Below are positions 55,457 through 63,725 of a stretch of 64,000 nt of DNA, piece by piece (position 1 is the first letter of the stretch; every line of letters begins with the position of its first letter). This DNA comes from Streptosporangium sp. NBC_01495 (lineage in GTDB: Bacteria > Actinomycetota > Actinomycetes > Streptosporangiales > Streptosporangiaceae): assembly GCF_036250735.1 (NCBI RefSeq), contig NZ_CP109430.1:4588001-4652000 (forward strand). The letters are read 5' to 3'. The notes beneath the pieces were generated by a model. It had not been told where the DNA came from, ran no database searches, and saw only the letters and a program-made list of their open reading frames with translations. The translations under genes were made by a program, and so were the position numbers.

Positions 55457-56004
55457 CGGTTCTCTCCCCTCAGCGCGGCCATCATGGGGACCTCGTCTGT
55501 CGTGTCGAGCAGCCGGGCCAGTCGCTTGCGGGCCCGATGCAGGCGTAGCCGGGCGGCGGTGCTGCTACAGCCCAGCACCGTGGCGATCTGCGGGCCGGTC
55601 AGTTCCTCCCAGCAGGCCAGCGCGAGCACTTCTCGATCCGCCGGGGCCAGCATGGCGAAAGCCACGCGAACGGCGTCAGCCCGCGGGTCGGCGGGCGCCA
55701 TCTCCCGACCGGCGGCCAGTTCGTCGCGGAGCCGTGAGGCCAGCGCGGTGCGGCGCGACTGCCCGCGCCGGTGATTGGCCAGGACGCGCCGTGCCGCGCC
55801 GTACAGCCACAGCACGGTGGCATCCCCTTCGGGAACGTCATCCAGCCGTCGCCACGCGGTGAGGAAGGTTTCCGCGATCACATCGGCGACGTCGTCGGCC
55901 GAGTCAGTGCGGCGCAGCGCATAGCGATGGACCGCTGGATAGCAGGCGAGGTAGAGCGCCTCGAAACGATCTCGCGCGCCGGGGGGCACGCGTGGATCCT
56001 GCAC
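55453..56004 (-). CDS. ECF-family RNA polymerase sigma factor
   Basis: 183 residues. Region 2: RFEALYLACYPAVHRYALRR, DVADVIAETFLTAWRRLDDV, WLYGAARRVLANHRRG; region 4: LAPADREVLALACWEELTGP, QIATVLGCSSTAARLRLHRA. GTG 56004 has TTAGGAG seven bases upstream. The imperfect dyad at 56025-56057 and repeats of AGGTGT in the leader may be its control region. Cotranscribed with the membrane protein next to it. Confidence 0.92.
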   Translation of the reverse strand: MQDPRVPPGARDRFEALYLACYPAVHRYALRRTDSADDVADVIAETFLTAWRRLDDVPEGDATVLWLYGAARRVLANHRRGQSRRTALASRLRDELAAGREMAPADPRADAVRVAFAMLAPADREVLALACWEELTGPQIATVLGCSSTAARLRLHRARKRLARLLDTTDEVPMMAALRGENR

Positions 56005-56024
56005 AGGTGTCTCCTAACCGAAAA

Positions 56025-56057
56025 GGTGCTGGAACACCTCATTAGGTGTCCAGCACC
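56025..56057. promoter_or_regulatory. Dyad upstream of the ECF sigma gene
   Basis: GGTGCTGGAACACCT against AGGTGTCCAGCACC, one bulged base, 5-base centre. Related half-sites (TAGGTG, CAGGTGTC) lie on both sides. Likely an operator or sigma-dependent promoter part for the gene starting at 56004. Confidence 0.5.
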
Positions 56058-56636
56058 CCCAGAAGTGTTTCATCCCCTGGTTAGGTGCACCGGCGGTGAC
56101 ATTAGCAGCGTGGTTGCCCGGCTGTTTCGGCCCGGAACTTCTATGGGGTCCCGGTAGTAATGAAGAAATTTCCAACGAAAGCTCTTCGCGGGTCCTGCGC
56201 TACGCCCTCGGGCGCGTTTCCGGAAGCCGGTGGCTGACCTACTTCCGGAATTGAGTGATTCCGGAAGTAAGTCCTGACGTGCTGACGACGCCTTCATAAC
56301 CGGCGATCATGCTTTGAGCGTCAACGGATGTGACACCAACCCGGGCTCACCGTTCCGTTCCCACCGGACCCCCATTCGCCGCCGACGCCCAAGCAGGTGT
56401 CGCAGATCGGCGCGGTGGCTACGTCACTGACTTCGAGAGCCAGATGTCGACGACTTTGAGAGCCACTTGGTGATCTTCCTCGTTCAGAAATGTCGGTGAG
56501 ATCGGGAGCCGGCGGCCACCGTCCGCCAGTGGTTGGCGGACGTGGTCGAGCCCGACGTGCTCAACGGACCATGACCGGCGAGCCGGAGACCTGCCGCTCC
56601 GCTCCGGCCGGGGCAACGAGTCAACAAGTGGAGGAA
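56058..56636. other. Intergenic with a 12-bp inverted repeat
   Basis: No gene recognised. At 56240-56269 TACTTCCGGAAT and ATTCCGGAAGTA pair perfectly across TGAGTG. Around 56100-56170 the sequence is A+T-richer. The rest shows no motif. Confidence 0.35.
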
Positions 56637-57032
56637 TTACGCCTTTTCGAGCCGGCTGGTGAGTGGAAGCAGCACCAGCGGGATCACGATGGCCGCCGTG
56701 AGTGCGGCCAGCAACGGCACGCGTTCGCCAGGCGTGAGATGGTGCAGCAGCTGGATGTGGATCACTAGGTGCGGCGCGGCGAACACCAGGTACACGGCGA
56801 GCGCCGTACGGGCCATGCTCCGCCGTACGATGAAAAAGCTCACGCCCAGCACCACCGACGTGGCCAGGCTCATCGCGCCGTAGTCCATCATCAGATGCGC
56901 GTTGTACGGCATGCGCATCCCCACCCACGGAATGTCGAAGAACGAGCGGGGCAACAACAGCGCCCAACTCCCCACGGCGAACTGCTCCACGGCGAGGAAG
57001 GCCAGGCCCGCCCGCAGCCAGGTGACACTCAT
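56637..57032 (-). CDS. Small membrane protein, unknown
   Basis: 131 residues with four membrane helices (LRAGLAFLAVEQFAVGSWAL, LMMDYGAMSLATSVVLGVSF, RTALAVYLVFAAPHLVIHIQ, PLLAALTAAIVIPLVLLPL) and His residues clustered in HLVIHIQLLHHL. GTG/ATG start overlaps the end of the NAD(P)-binding gene by 4 bases, so it is translated with it. Layout is like DoxX/DUF4345-type small membrane proteins, but the family is not certain. Confidence 0.72.
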   Translation of the reverse strand: MSVTWLRAGLAFLAVEQFAVGSWALLLPRSFFDIPWVGMRMPYNAHLMMDYGAMSLATSVVLGVSFFIVRRSMARTALAVYLVFAAPHLVIHIQLLHHLTPGERVPLLAALTAAIVIPLVLLPLTSRLEKA

Positions 57033-57772
57033 GCGGCGAGGAACTGCTCGAAGGTGATGCGGCCGTCGGCGTGCTCAGGGGTGAGATGTCCCCCTTCGCG
57101 GTAGCCGCGGATGCCGGCCCCGGGCATCGGCACCGACACCACCGGCCGGCGGCTGGGGCGCGAGCGGGCGTAAGCGCGGGCCAGATCGGCGGCGGGGCGC
57201 ACCTCGGGCCCGCCCATATCCGGCGACCGGCCGGCCGGTGGCGCGCCGGCCAGCGTGACCAGGCGGGCGGCCACCTCGCCGGCGTCGACGGGCTGGAAGC
57301 TGACCCCGCTGGGCATCACGATCATCGGCAGCCAGCGCTGGCTCGTGCACATCCAGACGATGAGCTCGTGGAACTGGGTCGTACGCTGGATCGTCCACGG
57401 CAGGGCGGAGCGTTCCACGAGCTGCTCGCAGGCCAGCTTCGCCCGGTAGTAGGCCATGTCCACCTGGCCGACGCCGACGATGGACACGTACATCAGATGC
57501 GGGCGCCCGGCTCGCACCGCCGTCCGGATGAGGTTGCGCGTGCCAGCGATGTCCGCACGGCCGTTACCGGTCGCGCAGTGGGCAATCACACCGACGCCGT
57601 CGACCGCCTCCTCCAGGCCCTCACCGGTGAGCAGGTCACCGCGCCACGTCTGCTCATCCGATGGCGGCTTGCGGCTCAGCACGCGGACGGCATGACCGTC
57701 CGACAGAAGCTGTGGCACGAGCGCGCGGCCGAGCCGGCCGGTACCGCCCGTCACCAGGATCGGGTTCGTCAC
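57029..57772 (-). CDS. NAD(P)-binding SDR/NmrA-like protein
   Basis: 247 residues, Rossmann fold: ILVTGGTGRLGRALVPQLLS (nucleotide-binding GGTGRLG, about 9-15), VRVLSRKPPSDEQTWRGDLL, VIAHCATGNGRADIAGTRNL, HLMYVSIVGVGQVDMAYYRA with Tyr-x-x-x-Lys replaced by YYRAK, and ALPWTIQRTTQFHELI. This is the atypical SDR group acting on quinones or as redox sensors. First gene of a two-gene operon with the small membrane protein. Confidence 0.88.
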   Translation of the reverse strand: MTNPILVTGGTGRLGRALVPQLLSDGHAVRVLSRKPPSDEQTWRGDLLTGEGLEEAVDGVGVIAHCATGNGRADIAGTRNLIRTAVRAGRPHLMYVSIVGVGQVDMAYYRAKLACEQLVERSALPWTIQRTTQFHELIVWMCTSQRWLPMIVMPSGVSFQPVDAGEVAARLVTLAGAPPAGRSPDMGGPEVRPAADLARAYARSRPSRRPVVSVPMPGAGIRGYREGGHLTPEHADGRITFEQFLAA

Positions 57773-57872
57773 GGGTAGGAATCCTCCGCGGAGAGCGCGA
57801 TGCCGGTGTTCCGGCCTCGCGCGGCTGTCAGGTCACCGCCTCACGCCGGGTCCGGCGTGAGGCGGTCACCCG

Positions 57873-58763
57873 TTAAGAACCGGATAGGCCTCCGGAATGT
57901 GACAACCGCAGCTTGTCGGGGTTGGCGATGATGCGAATCCCGCTGATCCGGCCGTTCGACGTCTCCGGCACCAGCACGCCGACCAGCTCCCCGCCGGCCC
58001 GGGCCAGCAGCCCCAGTGCGCCGTTCACCTCCGTAGCCGACAGCCGCACCCCCTCACCGGCGATGCTCAACGACCCCACCAAGTAGCGCGCCACCTTGGA
58101 GACACCGGAGATGGGCCGCCGAGCGGCGCCGACCCTGCCGCCACCGTCCACCCACACGGTCACGTCCTCGGCCAGCACCTTCTCCAACCCCGGCAGGTCT
58201 CCTTGTTTCGCGGCTTTCAGGAAGCTCTCCACCAGGTCGCGGCGGCGGGCCTGGTCCAACCGGCGATCGGAGCGACCACGCGCCTCGGTCAGGCGCCGGC
58301 GAGCTCGGGTGTACAGCTGCCGGGAGTTCGCCTCGGAGGAGTTGATGACCTCGGCCACCTCCCGATGGCTGTAGTCGAAGGCTTCGCGCAGGACAAACAC
58401 CGCGCGCTCCACCGGGTTGAGCCTTTCCAGCAGCACCAGGAAGGCCAGCGAGACGAACTCCCGCTGCTCGGCGCTGTCCAGCGGGCCCAAAGCGCCGCCC
58501 GCGGTCAACACCGGCTCCGGCAGCCAAGAACCGACATAGCTCTCCCGGCGCGCACGCGCGGACGTCAACCGGTTCACACACAGGTTGGTGGCGACCTTGG
58601 CCAGCCACGCCCACGGCGACGCGACAGCGCTCGCCTGATGCCAACGCAGGAAGGCGTCCTGGACGACGTCCTCGGCCTCCTCAGCCGAACCCAGCATCCG
58701 ATAGGCCAACCCGAACAGCTTCGAACGATGCCGCTCGAACTCCTCAACCGCATCAACTGTCAC
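57873..58763 (-). CDS. sigJ: SigJ-type ECF sigma factor with SnoaL-like C-terminal domain
   Basis: 296 residues. Region 2: FERHRSKLFGLAYRMLGSAE, EAEDVVQDAFLRWHQASAVA; region 4: LNPVERAVFVLREAFDYSHR, EVAEVINSSEANSRQLYTRA. The extra C-terminal domain (about 175-296: VESFLKAAKQGDLPGLEKVL, AEDVTVWVDGGG) is the SnoaL-like fold that replaces an anti-sigma factor in SigJ/ECF41-type proteins. GTG 58763 is chosen where family similarity begins; the frame is open upstream. The SDR gene 100 bases downstream on the same strand fits: ECF41 sigmas sit beside redox or DoxX-type genes that they control. Confidence 0.88.
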   Translation of the reverse strand: MTVDAVEEFERHRSKLFGLAYRMLGSAEEAEDVVQDAFLRWHQASAVASPWAWLAKVATNLCVNRLTSARARRESYVGSWLPEPVLTAGGALGPLDSAEQREFVSLAFLVLLERLNPVERAVFVLREAFDYSHREVAEVINSSEANSRQLYTRARRRLTEARGRSDRRLDQARRRDLVESFLKAAKQGDLPGLEKVLAEDVTVWVDGGGRVGAARRPISGVSKVARYLVGSLSIAGEGVRLSATEVNGALGLLARAGGELVGVLVPETSNGRISGIRIIANPDKLRLSHSGGLSGS

Positions 58764-58869
58764 GCGCACCAGACTCTCAGCCCCCTTACGGGCCCGGTCG
58801 CCTGGAGGCCATGACCGGTGCCGCTCGCCCTGCCGCAGCGATCGGGGACGCGCGGAGCGAGTCGTGCGG

Positions 58870-59034
58870 TCAGGCGCACCCGGCCCGAAGCCAGTACGCC
58901 AGTGCGTTGACGATCTCACGCCGCTCATGCACCGCCGGACGCCCACCCAGCTTGACCGGCGGGATCGACGGAGCAAGAGCCTCCCACTCGACGTCACTCA
59001 GGTCGGTCGGATATGCGACACGCTTCTCGATCAT
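58870..59034 (-). pseudogene. IS5-family transposase, N-terminal fragment
   Basis: 55 codons: MIEKRVAYPTDLSDVEWEAL, APSIPPVKLGGRPAVHERRE, IVNALAYWLRAGC, the DUF4096 start of IS5/IS1182-like transposases. The DDE domain is absent; a stop follows GCA. Relic of a lost element. Confidence 0.8.
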
Positions 59035-59399
59035 CGACGACCTCCCGCGCTCCGACACGAGTCATTACATGGTCAATATGCCTATAAACAGACTTTTCAG
59101 ACACCCTCTAGCAGAGCAGAGTTGAGCGGCTTACCGTGACTTTCCGTTCGGATGCAGTACCGAGGCCGGACGAGGTGCGTAAGGCGCGCATGCTCGGCCG
59201 CCGTACACGACGCGCCACGGCGTAGACACGACGACGAAGGGCCCGACACCCGGGGGTCGGGCCCTTCGTCATGTCGATAGTGCTGGGCTCAGCTCGGCCG
59301 CCCGACCCCCTTGATGACACGTTCCCACTGCTCGACGATGACAAAGGCGCCCCTCACGGGCAGCAGGCGTGAGACCACGAATGCACAAGGAGCGACAGC
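59035..59399. other. Region upstream of the profilin gene
   Basis: Contains a short tail-like plus-strand frame (VTFRSDAVPRPDEVRKARML and a stop near 59224), then the terminator hairpin 59233-59270, then about 110 bases without a gene before the profilin ribosome site. No promoter motif is certain. Confidence 0.35.
59233..59270. terminator. Strong 15-bp terminator hairpin
   Basis: GACGAAGGGCCCGAC and GTCGGGCCCTTCGTC pair perfectly around 8 bases (ACCCGGGG). It separates the transposase relic from the profilin gene and suggests the latter has its own promoter. Confidence 0.75.
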
Positions 59400-59801
59400 A
59401 TGGATACCGACTTTCAGACGTACGTGAATGACAGCCTGATAGGCAGTGGTCACATTGACCACGCGGGGATCTACAGCCTTACCGACGAGGTGTTCTGGGC
59501 CCTCAGCGCTGGGTTCAACCCATCACCCGAGGAGATGGGGGTAATCGTCGGCATCGTCAAGGGCGACGAGGCCGTGAAGGACCGCGCGTTTAGCGATGGC
59601 CTTTACGTCGCCGGAAACAGGTACATCCTCACGAGAGCCGAATTCAGAAGCATCTACGCCAGATCCGGAAGGACCGGCATCGCCGTCGCGAAGGCCAACA
59701 GGACCGTCATCGTGGGCCACCACCCCGAGACGGCGGCAGCAGGGAATGCCAACAGCGCGGTCGAGAATCTCACCGACTACCTCATCGGCCAGGGCTACTG
59801 A
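59400..59801 (+). CDS. Profilin, eukaryotic type
   Basis: 133 residues, the size of true profilins and matching them end to end: DFQTYVNDSLIGSGHIDHAG, IYSLTDEVFWALSAGFNPSP, EEMGVIVGIVKGDEAVKD, LYVAGNRYILTRAEFRSIYA, RSGRTGIAVAKANRTVIVGH, ENLTDYLIGQGY. In fungal, plant and animal profilins the same positions read W-Q-x-Y-V-D, VWATSPGF, L-R-A-D-x-R-S-I-Y, G-V-V-V-K-T, I-A-H-Y-P and L-A-D-Y-L-I-x-x-G-Y. Poly-Pro-binding aromatics are partly kept (Phe5 for Trp3, Tyr8, Trp33). AAGGAGCGACAGC precedes the ATG. G+C content is much lower than neighbours (29 of the first 60 bases). Likely acquired from a eukaryote; role in a bacterium unknown. Confidence 0.9.
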   Translation: MDTDFQTYVNDSLIGSGHIDHAGIYSLTDEVFWALSAGFNPSPEEMGVIVGIVKGDEAVKDRAFSDGLYVAGNRYILTRAEFRSIYARSGRTGIAVAKANRTVIVGHHPETAAAGNANSAVENLTDYLIGQGY

Positions 59802-59938
59802 GGGATCGGCAGACTGGCGCCCCCGCACGACCGGGCGCGTCTCCGACCTGCACGCCGAAGGGCCTGAACCCCCTCCCTTCCGCTTGCCGTACGGCTACTA
59901 GCCGCCCACAAGGCCTCGAAGTCCTGTTCGTTCGTCAT
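59798..59938 (-). CDS. Short ORF with good ribosome site, probably a truncated gene start
   Basis: 46 codons. GGGAGCAGGGGGACATC precedes ATG 59938; the first 13 residues, MTNEQDFEALWAA, look like a real gene start (similar to the beginning of some ECF sigma factors), but the rest is Arg/Gly-rich junk ending against the profilin stop. I infer that a gene was cut when the profilin segment arrived. Confidence 0.35.
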
Positions 59939-60083
59939 GATGTCCCCCTGCTCCCACCTTACGAGCGGTGCAGAAGGACGGACTGGTCAGGGACGGAACT
60001 GCCAACTGCCATGAGAGTGTCAGCGGATTTGCCATGAGAGTGTCAGTGCGCGAGCGCCATCCAGGACCCGACGGCAGACCAAG

Positions 60084-60190
60084 GCGGACGTGCGGCCGCA
60101 CGTCCGCTGGACAGGATGGTCGAAGCCTCCCGCGCGAGAAACAGATCCGCCGCAGGGCTTGCATCCGGTACCCGGGTACAGGTCTACCGT
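60084..60190 (+). promoter_or_regulatory. Orphan copy of the MerR-type promoter block
   Basis: Contains hairpin GCGGACGTGCGG/CCGCACGTCCGC (60084-60107) and then -35 TTGCAT (60159-60164), 19 bases with the dyad GGTACCCGGGTACA, and -10 CTACCG (60184-60189). Order, spacing and many bases between equal those at 36526-36645 (opposite strand there). No gene follows at the expected start point, so this copy is an orphan or relic. Confidence 0.7.
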
Positions 60191-60266
60191 CAAGTTTTAG
60201 AGGCTCGGAACCACCCAGGGGACAGGCCCCGGTCATGGCGCGGGTGGCCACGCTCGTCCCTAAGGT

Positions 60267-60382
60267 ATGCACGGGCCGACGGCGCCTTCTGGTACGTGTT
60301 CTCGATCACCGCCAGGGACGAGCACCCGATACCCGGGCACGTCCACTACGCGCTCTGCGAGCCTTGCTGCGTCGGCTGCTGA
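60267..60382 (+). pseudogene. C-terminal fragment with Cys-rich end
   Basis: Reads YARADGAFWYVFSITARDEH, PIPGHVHYALCEPCCVGC and a stop. It looks like the end of a real protein (Cys4 tail) but no start is present. Family not recognised; it lies after the orphan MerR promoter. Confidence 0.35.
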
Positions 60383-60569
60383 GAAAGATCAGCTTCTCAC
60401 TGGAGTGGCAGTTCTGCGGGCTCGGCACCCGTGCCCTACGCGAGCTGGCGCCCCTGCGACACAGAGACCACAGTCTTCATCACTGACAGCAGTAGATCGA
60501 ATGCGTGCAGTAACGTCGCAGTGGAGTTGATCTACGTACCCCTCGACCAACGAGTGGAGTTCAGTGTTG

Positions 60570-62018
60570 ATGTCACAACGATCTAAATACGCGCTCACCG
60601 CGCTGGCCTGCGCCCTGTCCACGCTACTGGCCGCACCTGGGACTCAGGCGGCGGCCGATACCCGGGTGCAGGCCACCGGCGGCGTGCGAACCGCCGCCGC
60701 GCCGTGTGTCCGGCCGGGGACGGCGGCCTACCCCGTCGAGTACTACTGGAAGAACGCGTTCGGCATGCGGCTGGGCAGCGGGGCGGTCTCGGTCAACACC
60801 GCCCCGTCTCTGTGGGGCGGGCAGATCGCCCCGGGCAGCACCTTCACCCTCACGCTGGCACACCGCACGGCCCAGTGGCCGCTGCTGGTCAGGAGCTACA
60901 CCACCACGTGGGACCTGTCGTCGCTGCTGGCCAGCGCCGACGTCGTCGGCCAGTCGGGGGCCGGCAACATCAACGGCAACACCTTGACGATCAGCTCGAC
61001 GGGCAGCAAGACCGACCCACCCCAGAAGGTCATCACCTTCCAGGTGAGGCAAGGCACCGTCGGGCGCAGCATGACCATCCGGCCGACCGGGATCAGCAGC
61101 GTCATCGCCGCCCCGGGCCAGCTGGGAAACAACACACCCGCACCCCCGATCCAGATCGTGGGCGGGCAGTCCATCTCGCCCACCAGGGCCGCCGACGACA
61201 CCGCCACCACCCAGGGCAGGGCCGTCAGCGTGCCCGTCCTGACCAACGACACCGCGACCGCACCGACGATCAGCACCGTCACCCAGCCCGCCAACGGCAC
61301 CGCGACGATCTCCGGCGGCAACGTGGTCTACACACCCGCCGCGGGCTTCGTCGGCACCGACACCTTCACCTACGCCCTCACCACCGCCTGCGGAACCGCC
61401 ACCGCCAAGGTGACGGTCGTCGTCCCGTGCACCGATACGCCCGTCACCTTGGCCAACGGCAGTTTCGAGGCGCCACCTGTCACCGGGTACCAGTATCTCC
61501 CCGACGCCTCGACCAACCCCGGTATCGGCTGGCGCACCACCGCCACCGACCAGCTGGTGGAGTTCTGGCGTACCGGATACGGCGGGGTTCCATCGGCTGA
61601 CGGGCAGCAGTTCGCCGAACTCAACGCCACCCAGTTCTCCACGCTGTATCAGGACCTGCCCACCGTTCCCGGATCCGTCATGACCTGGTCGCTGTACCAC
61701 CGGGGCGTTGTGGGTGCCGACACGATGCACGTACTCATCGGCGCCCCCGGCGCGACCGTGGCCCAGACCCCCGCCGGAGCCTCCTCCCCCGACATCACCG
61801 ACGGCAACACCGCCTGGCGCCGCTACACCGGGACCTACATCGTCCCGCCGGGACAGACCACCACCCGGTTCTCCTTCCAGTCGGTGTCGACCGCGGGCGG
61901 TAACCCGACGACCGGCAACCTTCTGGACGATGTGGTCTTCGAGACCCCGCGCTGCCCGAACGCCACCACGAGCGCCGTGAAAGCGGCCGCACCCCTGGGT
62001 GTGCACACCGCGAACTGA
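60570..62018 (+). CDS. Large secreted protein with Ig-like and carbohydrate-binding-like domains
   Basis: About 482 residues. Signal peptide ([20 protein letters not shown], cut near AAA). Domain 1 (about 45-180) is a beta-rich, Ser/Thr-rich domain starting [20 protein letters not shown]. About 205-285 is a cadherin/Big-like module: [57 protein letters not shown]. The last 180 residues start [20 protein letters not shown], with [17 protein letters not shown] and [28 protein letters not shown], a carbohydrate-binding/galactose-binding-like domain. No catalytic motif. An adhesin or wall protein is likely. Start at ATG 60570; GTG 60564 is possible. Confidence 0.82.
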   Translation: MSQRSKYALTALACALSTLLAAPGTQAAADTRVQATGGVRTAAAPCVRPGTAAYPVEYYWKNAFGMRLGSGAVSVNTAPSLWGGQIAPGSTFTLTLAHRTAQWPLLVRSYTTTWDLSSLLASADVVGQSGAGNINGNTLTISSTGSKTDPPQKVITFQVRQGTVGRSMTIRPTGISSVIAAPGQLGNNTPAPPIQIVGGQSISPTRAADDTATTQGRAVSVPVLTNDTATAPTISTVTQPANGTATISGGNVVYTPAAGFVGTDTFTYALTTACGTATAKVTVVVPCTDTPVTLANGSFEAPPVTGYQYLPDASTNPGIGWRTTATDQLVEFWRTGYGGVPSADGQQFAELNATQFSTLYQDLPTVPGSVMTWSLYHRGVVGADTMHVLIGAPGATVAQTPAGASSPDITDGNTAWRRYTGTYIVPPGQTTTRFSFQSVSTAGGNPTTGNLLDDVVFETPRCPNATTSAVKAAAPLGVHTAN

Positions 62019-62594
62019 TCGACGGGGGCCGGTAAGGATCGATCAGTCACGTCCTGAGACCGTCCAAAGATCCCCTGAATAGTCAGGTGGCCCGCTCTGG
62101 CCTGGGCGAGCGCAATTCCGTGTACCGGGTGACGCCAGCCTCACAGACACCCCTCGACCGGTGACCGGCAACCGCTCAGGTCCTCGGCCAGCGCACGGCA
62201 CCAGCAGAGGACAGGCGAAGGGCAGAACCTCAGCGGGCCCGGCGGCAAGGGCTGCCAGCCGGATCTGCAAGGCAGTGCGCTTGACCGGCGCGGCCCTGGC
62301 GGCCGGTGAAGCCTGAGGTCTAGGGGCGGGGCAGCGCCGGCGGCCAGAGCGGCCAGGCGCTCGGCGAGTTCACCGTCGACTGGGCCAAGCTGCGGTCGCG
62401 GGACGGGCTCGGCCTGGCCGCGAGCGGCGCGGTCGACGGCGGCCCGGGCCAAGACACGGGCGCGGATGAGCCGCCGCGGCGAGGCCTGCGGCTGTTCGTC
62501 CGGGGGATCATCTGCGGGCACGGCCGGTCGGATCGTCCCGGGCTGAGACGCTCAGGGCGACCCGACCGGTGGCCCCCTCAGAGGGGGGGATTGA
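62019..62594. other. Gene-free stretch
   Basis: No reading frame with a start site or known motif. Frames are open only through base composition. Nothing else noted. Confidence 0.35.
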
Positions 62595-63080
62595 TCAGGT
62601 GGTCACAGGCTCCCAGACCGCCAGCCAGGTGTCGTTGGTCGCGCCGTTGGCGCTGCAGGTGTACTGGATGAGCGGGTTCCCCACCCCGGTACCGCCGGAG
62701 ACGTTCAGGCACTTGCCGCTCGCGGACACGACCTGGTAGCCGATGCCCTTGGAGGCGAATTTCCACAGGTCGTTCGCGGTCCCGCAGGCGGTCTGGATGA
62801 CCGCGGCGTTGTCCACGGTGGAGCCGCCCTGGACGTTGAGGCACTTACCGCTGTTGCCGGAACGGAACCGGTAGTAGCCGTTGCCAGCGGGCTCAGCGGT
62901 CCATCGCTCATTCTCCGCACCTGACCAGGGCTGCTGGGAAAGCGTGGCGCCATCATCCTGTGATGCCCTGTCGACCTGCGCGACCTGGGTGGGGTCGACG
63001 GCCAGCCGCAGGCTCAGGTTGCCGGAGGCCAGCTTCGACGGGAAGAGGCTGCCGTCCCATTGCGCTTCAGCAAGGGCCGA
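62595..63080 (-). pseudogene. Ricin-type beta-trefoil lectin domain remnant
   Basis: About 161 codons end with a normal stop at 62595. Two to three ricin-B repeats are visible: WTAEPAGNGYYRFRSGNSGK, CLNVQGGSTVDNAAVIQTAC, LWKFASKGIGYQVVSASGKC, LNVSGGTGVGNPLIQYTCSA with Q-x-W-like ends. The part before (WDGSLFPSKLASGNLSLRLA) is the end of a preceding domain. There is no start; the frame begins right after the stop of the XRE gene. The catalytic or signal part has been lost. Confidence 0.8.
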
Positions 63081-63725
63081 TCAGGCGTTCGGGCCTCGGG
63101 TGAAGCGGTGGGCGGGGAAGCCGTTCGCCATGGCGGCGCGTGCGGGTGAGTCCGCGTAGGAGCGTGGGTCGGTGTAGGAGCGGGAGGTCGGGCCGCTGTA
63201 CGAGCGGGAGGAGGGCTCTGGATAGGGACGGGAGCCTGAGCCGGTGCAAGACCGGGATGAGGGCTCCCGATAGGAGGCGGATTCGGTGTACGCGTCGGAG
63301 TAGTCGCGTTCGAGGAATGCCACGCTGTGGTCCACGGCGATCAGGCGCCAGCCCTCCTTCGCCGCGTCGTTCAGGGCGTCGGCGCCGTGGTCGTCGTCCA
63401 GGATGGTCGGAGCGCGGTCTTGTAGACACAGGGTTTTGTACTCGAAAAGGTGCTCCCGGCCGAAATCGTGGACGGGGTCGAGAAAATCAGGGTCGTCTGG
63501 GCGGTCGTCGGCCGACCGTTCCAGGATGTCGCGTTCGTGGTCGTCGATCCGCAGCGCGTCTGCAAGGAGTCGTACGGTGGTGCGGCGCGGGTGCCGGGCG
63601 CGGCCCTTCTCGAGGTCGCGGATGGCGCGCGCGCTGACTGTGGAGAGATCGGCGAGTTGCTGCTGGGTGATCCCCGTCCGCCTTCGGTAGCGCAGGAGCA
63701 AGGCGGCGAATTGGACGGTGCTCAT
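63081..63725 (-). CDS. XRE-family HTH protein fused to a DUF4177-like domain and Ser/Tyr/Arg repeats
   Basis: 214 residues. Residues 5-60 are an XRE HTH (FAALLLRYRRRTGITQQQLA, DLSTVSARAIRDLEKGRARH). About 92-140, LFEYKTLCLQDRAPTILDDD, DALNDAAKEGWRLIAVDHSV, AFLERD fits DUF4177 (YEYK...L-N-x-x-G-x-EGW-L-x-x-V...FLxR). About 150-192 is a tandem of S-Y/R-x-x-P-S-S-R-S-Y units. ATGGAGGACG precedes the ATG 63725, chosen over upstream frames. A DNA-binding protein with an extra sensor-like domain; target unknown. The rest of the window (63726-64000) shows no gene. Confidence 0.75.
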   Translation of the reverse strand: MSTVQFAALLLRYRRRTGITQQQLADLSTVSARAIRDLEKGRARHPRRTTVRLLADALRIDDHERDILERSADDRPDDPDFLDPVHDFGREHLFEYKTLCLQDRAPTILDDDHGADALNDAAKEGWRLIAVDHSVAFLERDYSDAYTESASYREPSSRSCTGSGSRPYPEPSSRSYSGPTSRSYTDPRSYADSPARAAMANGFPAHRFTRGPNA

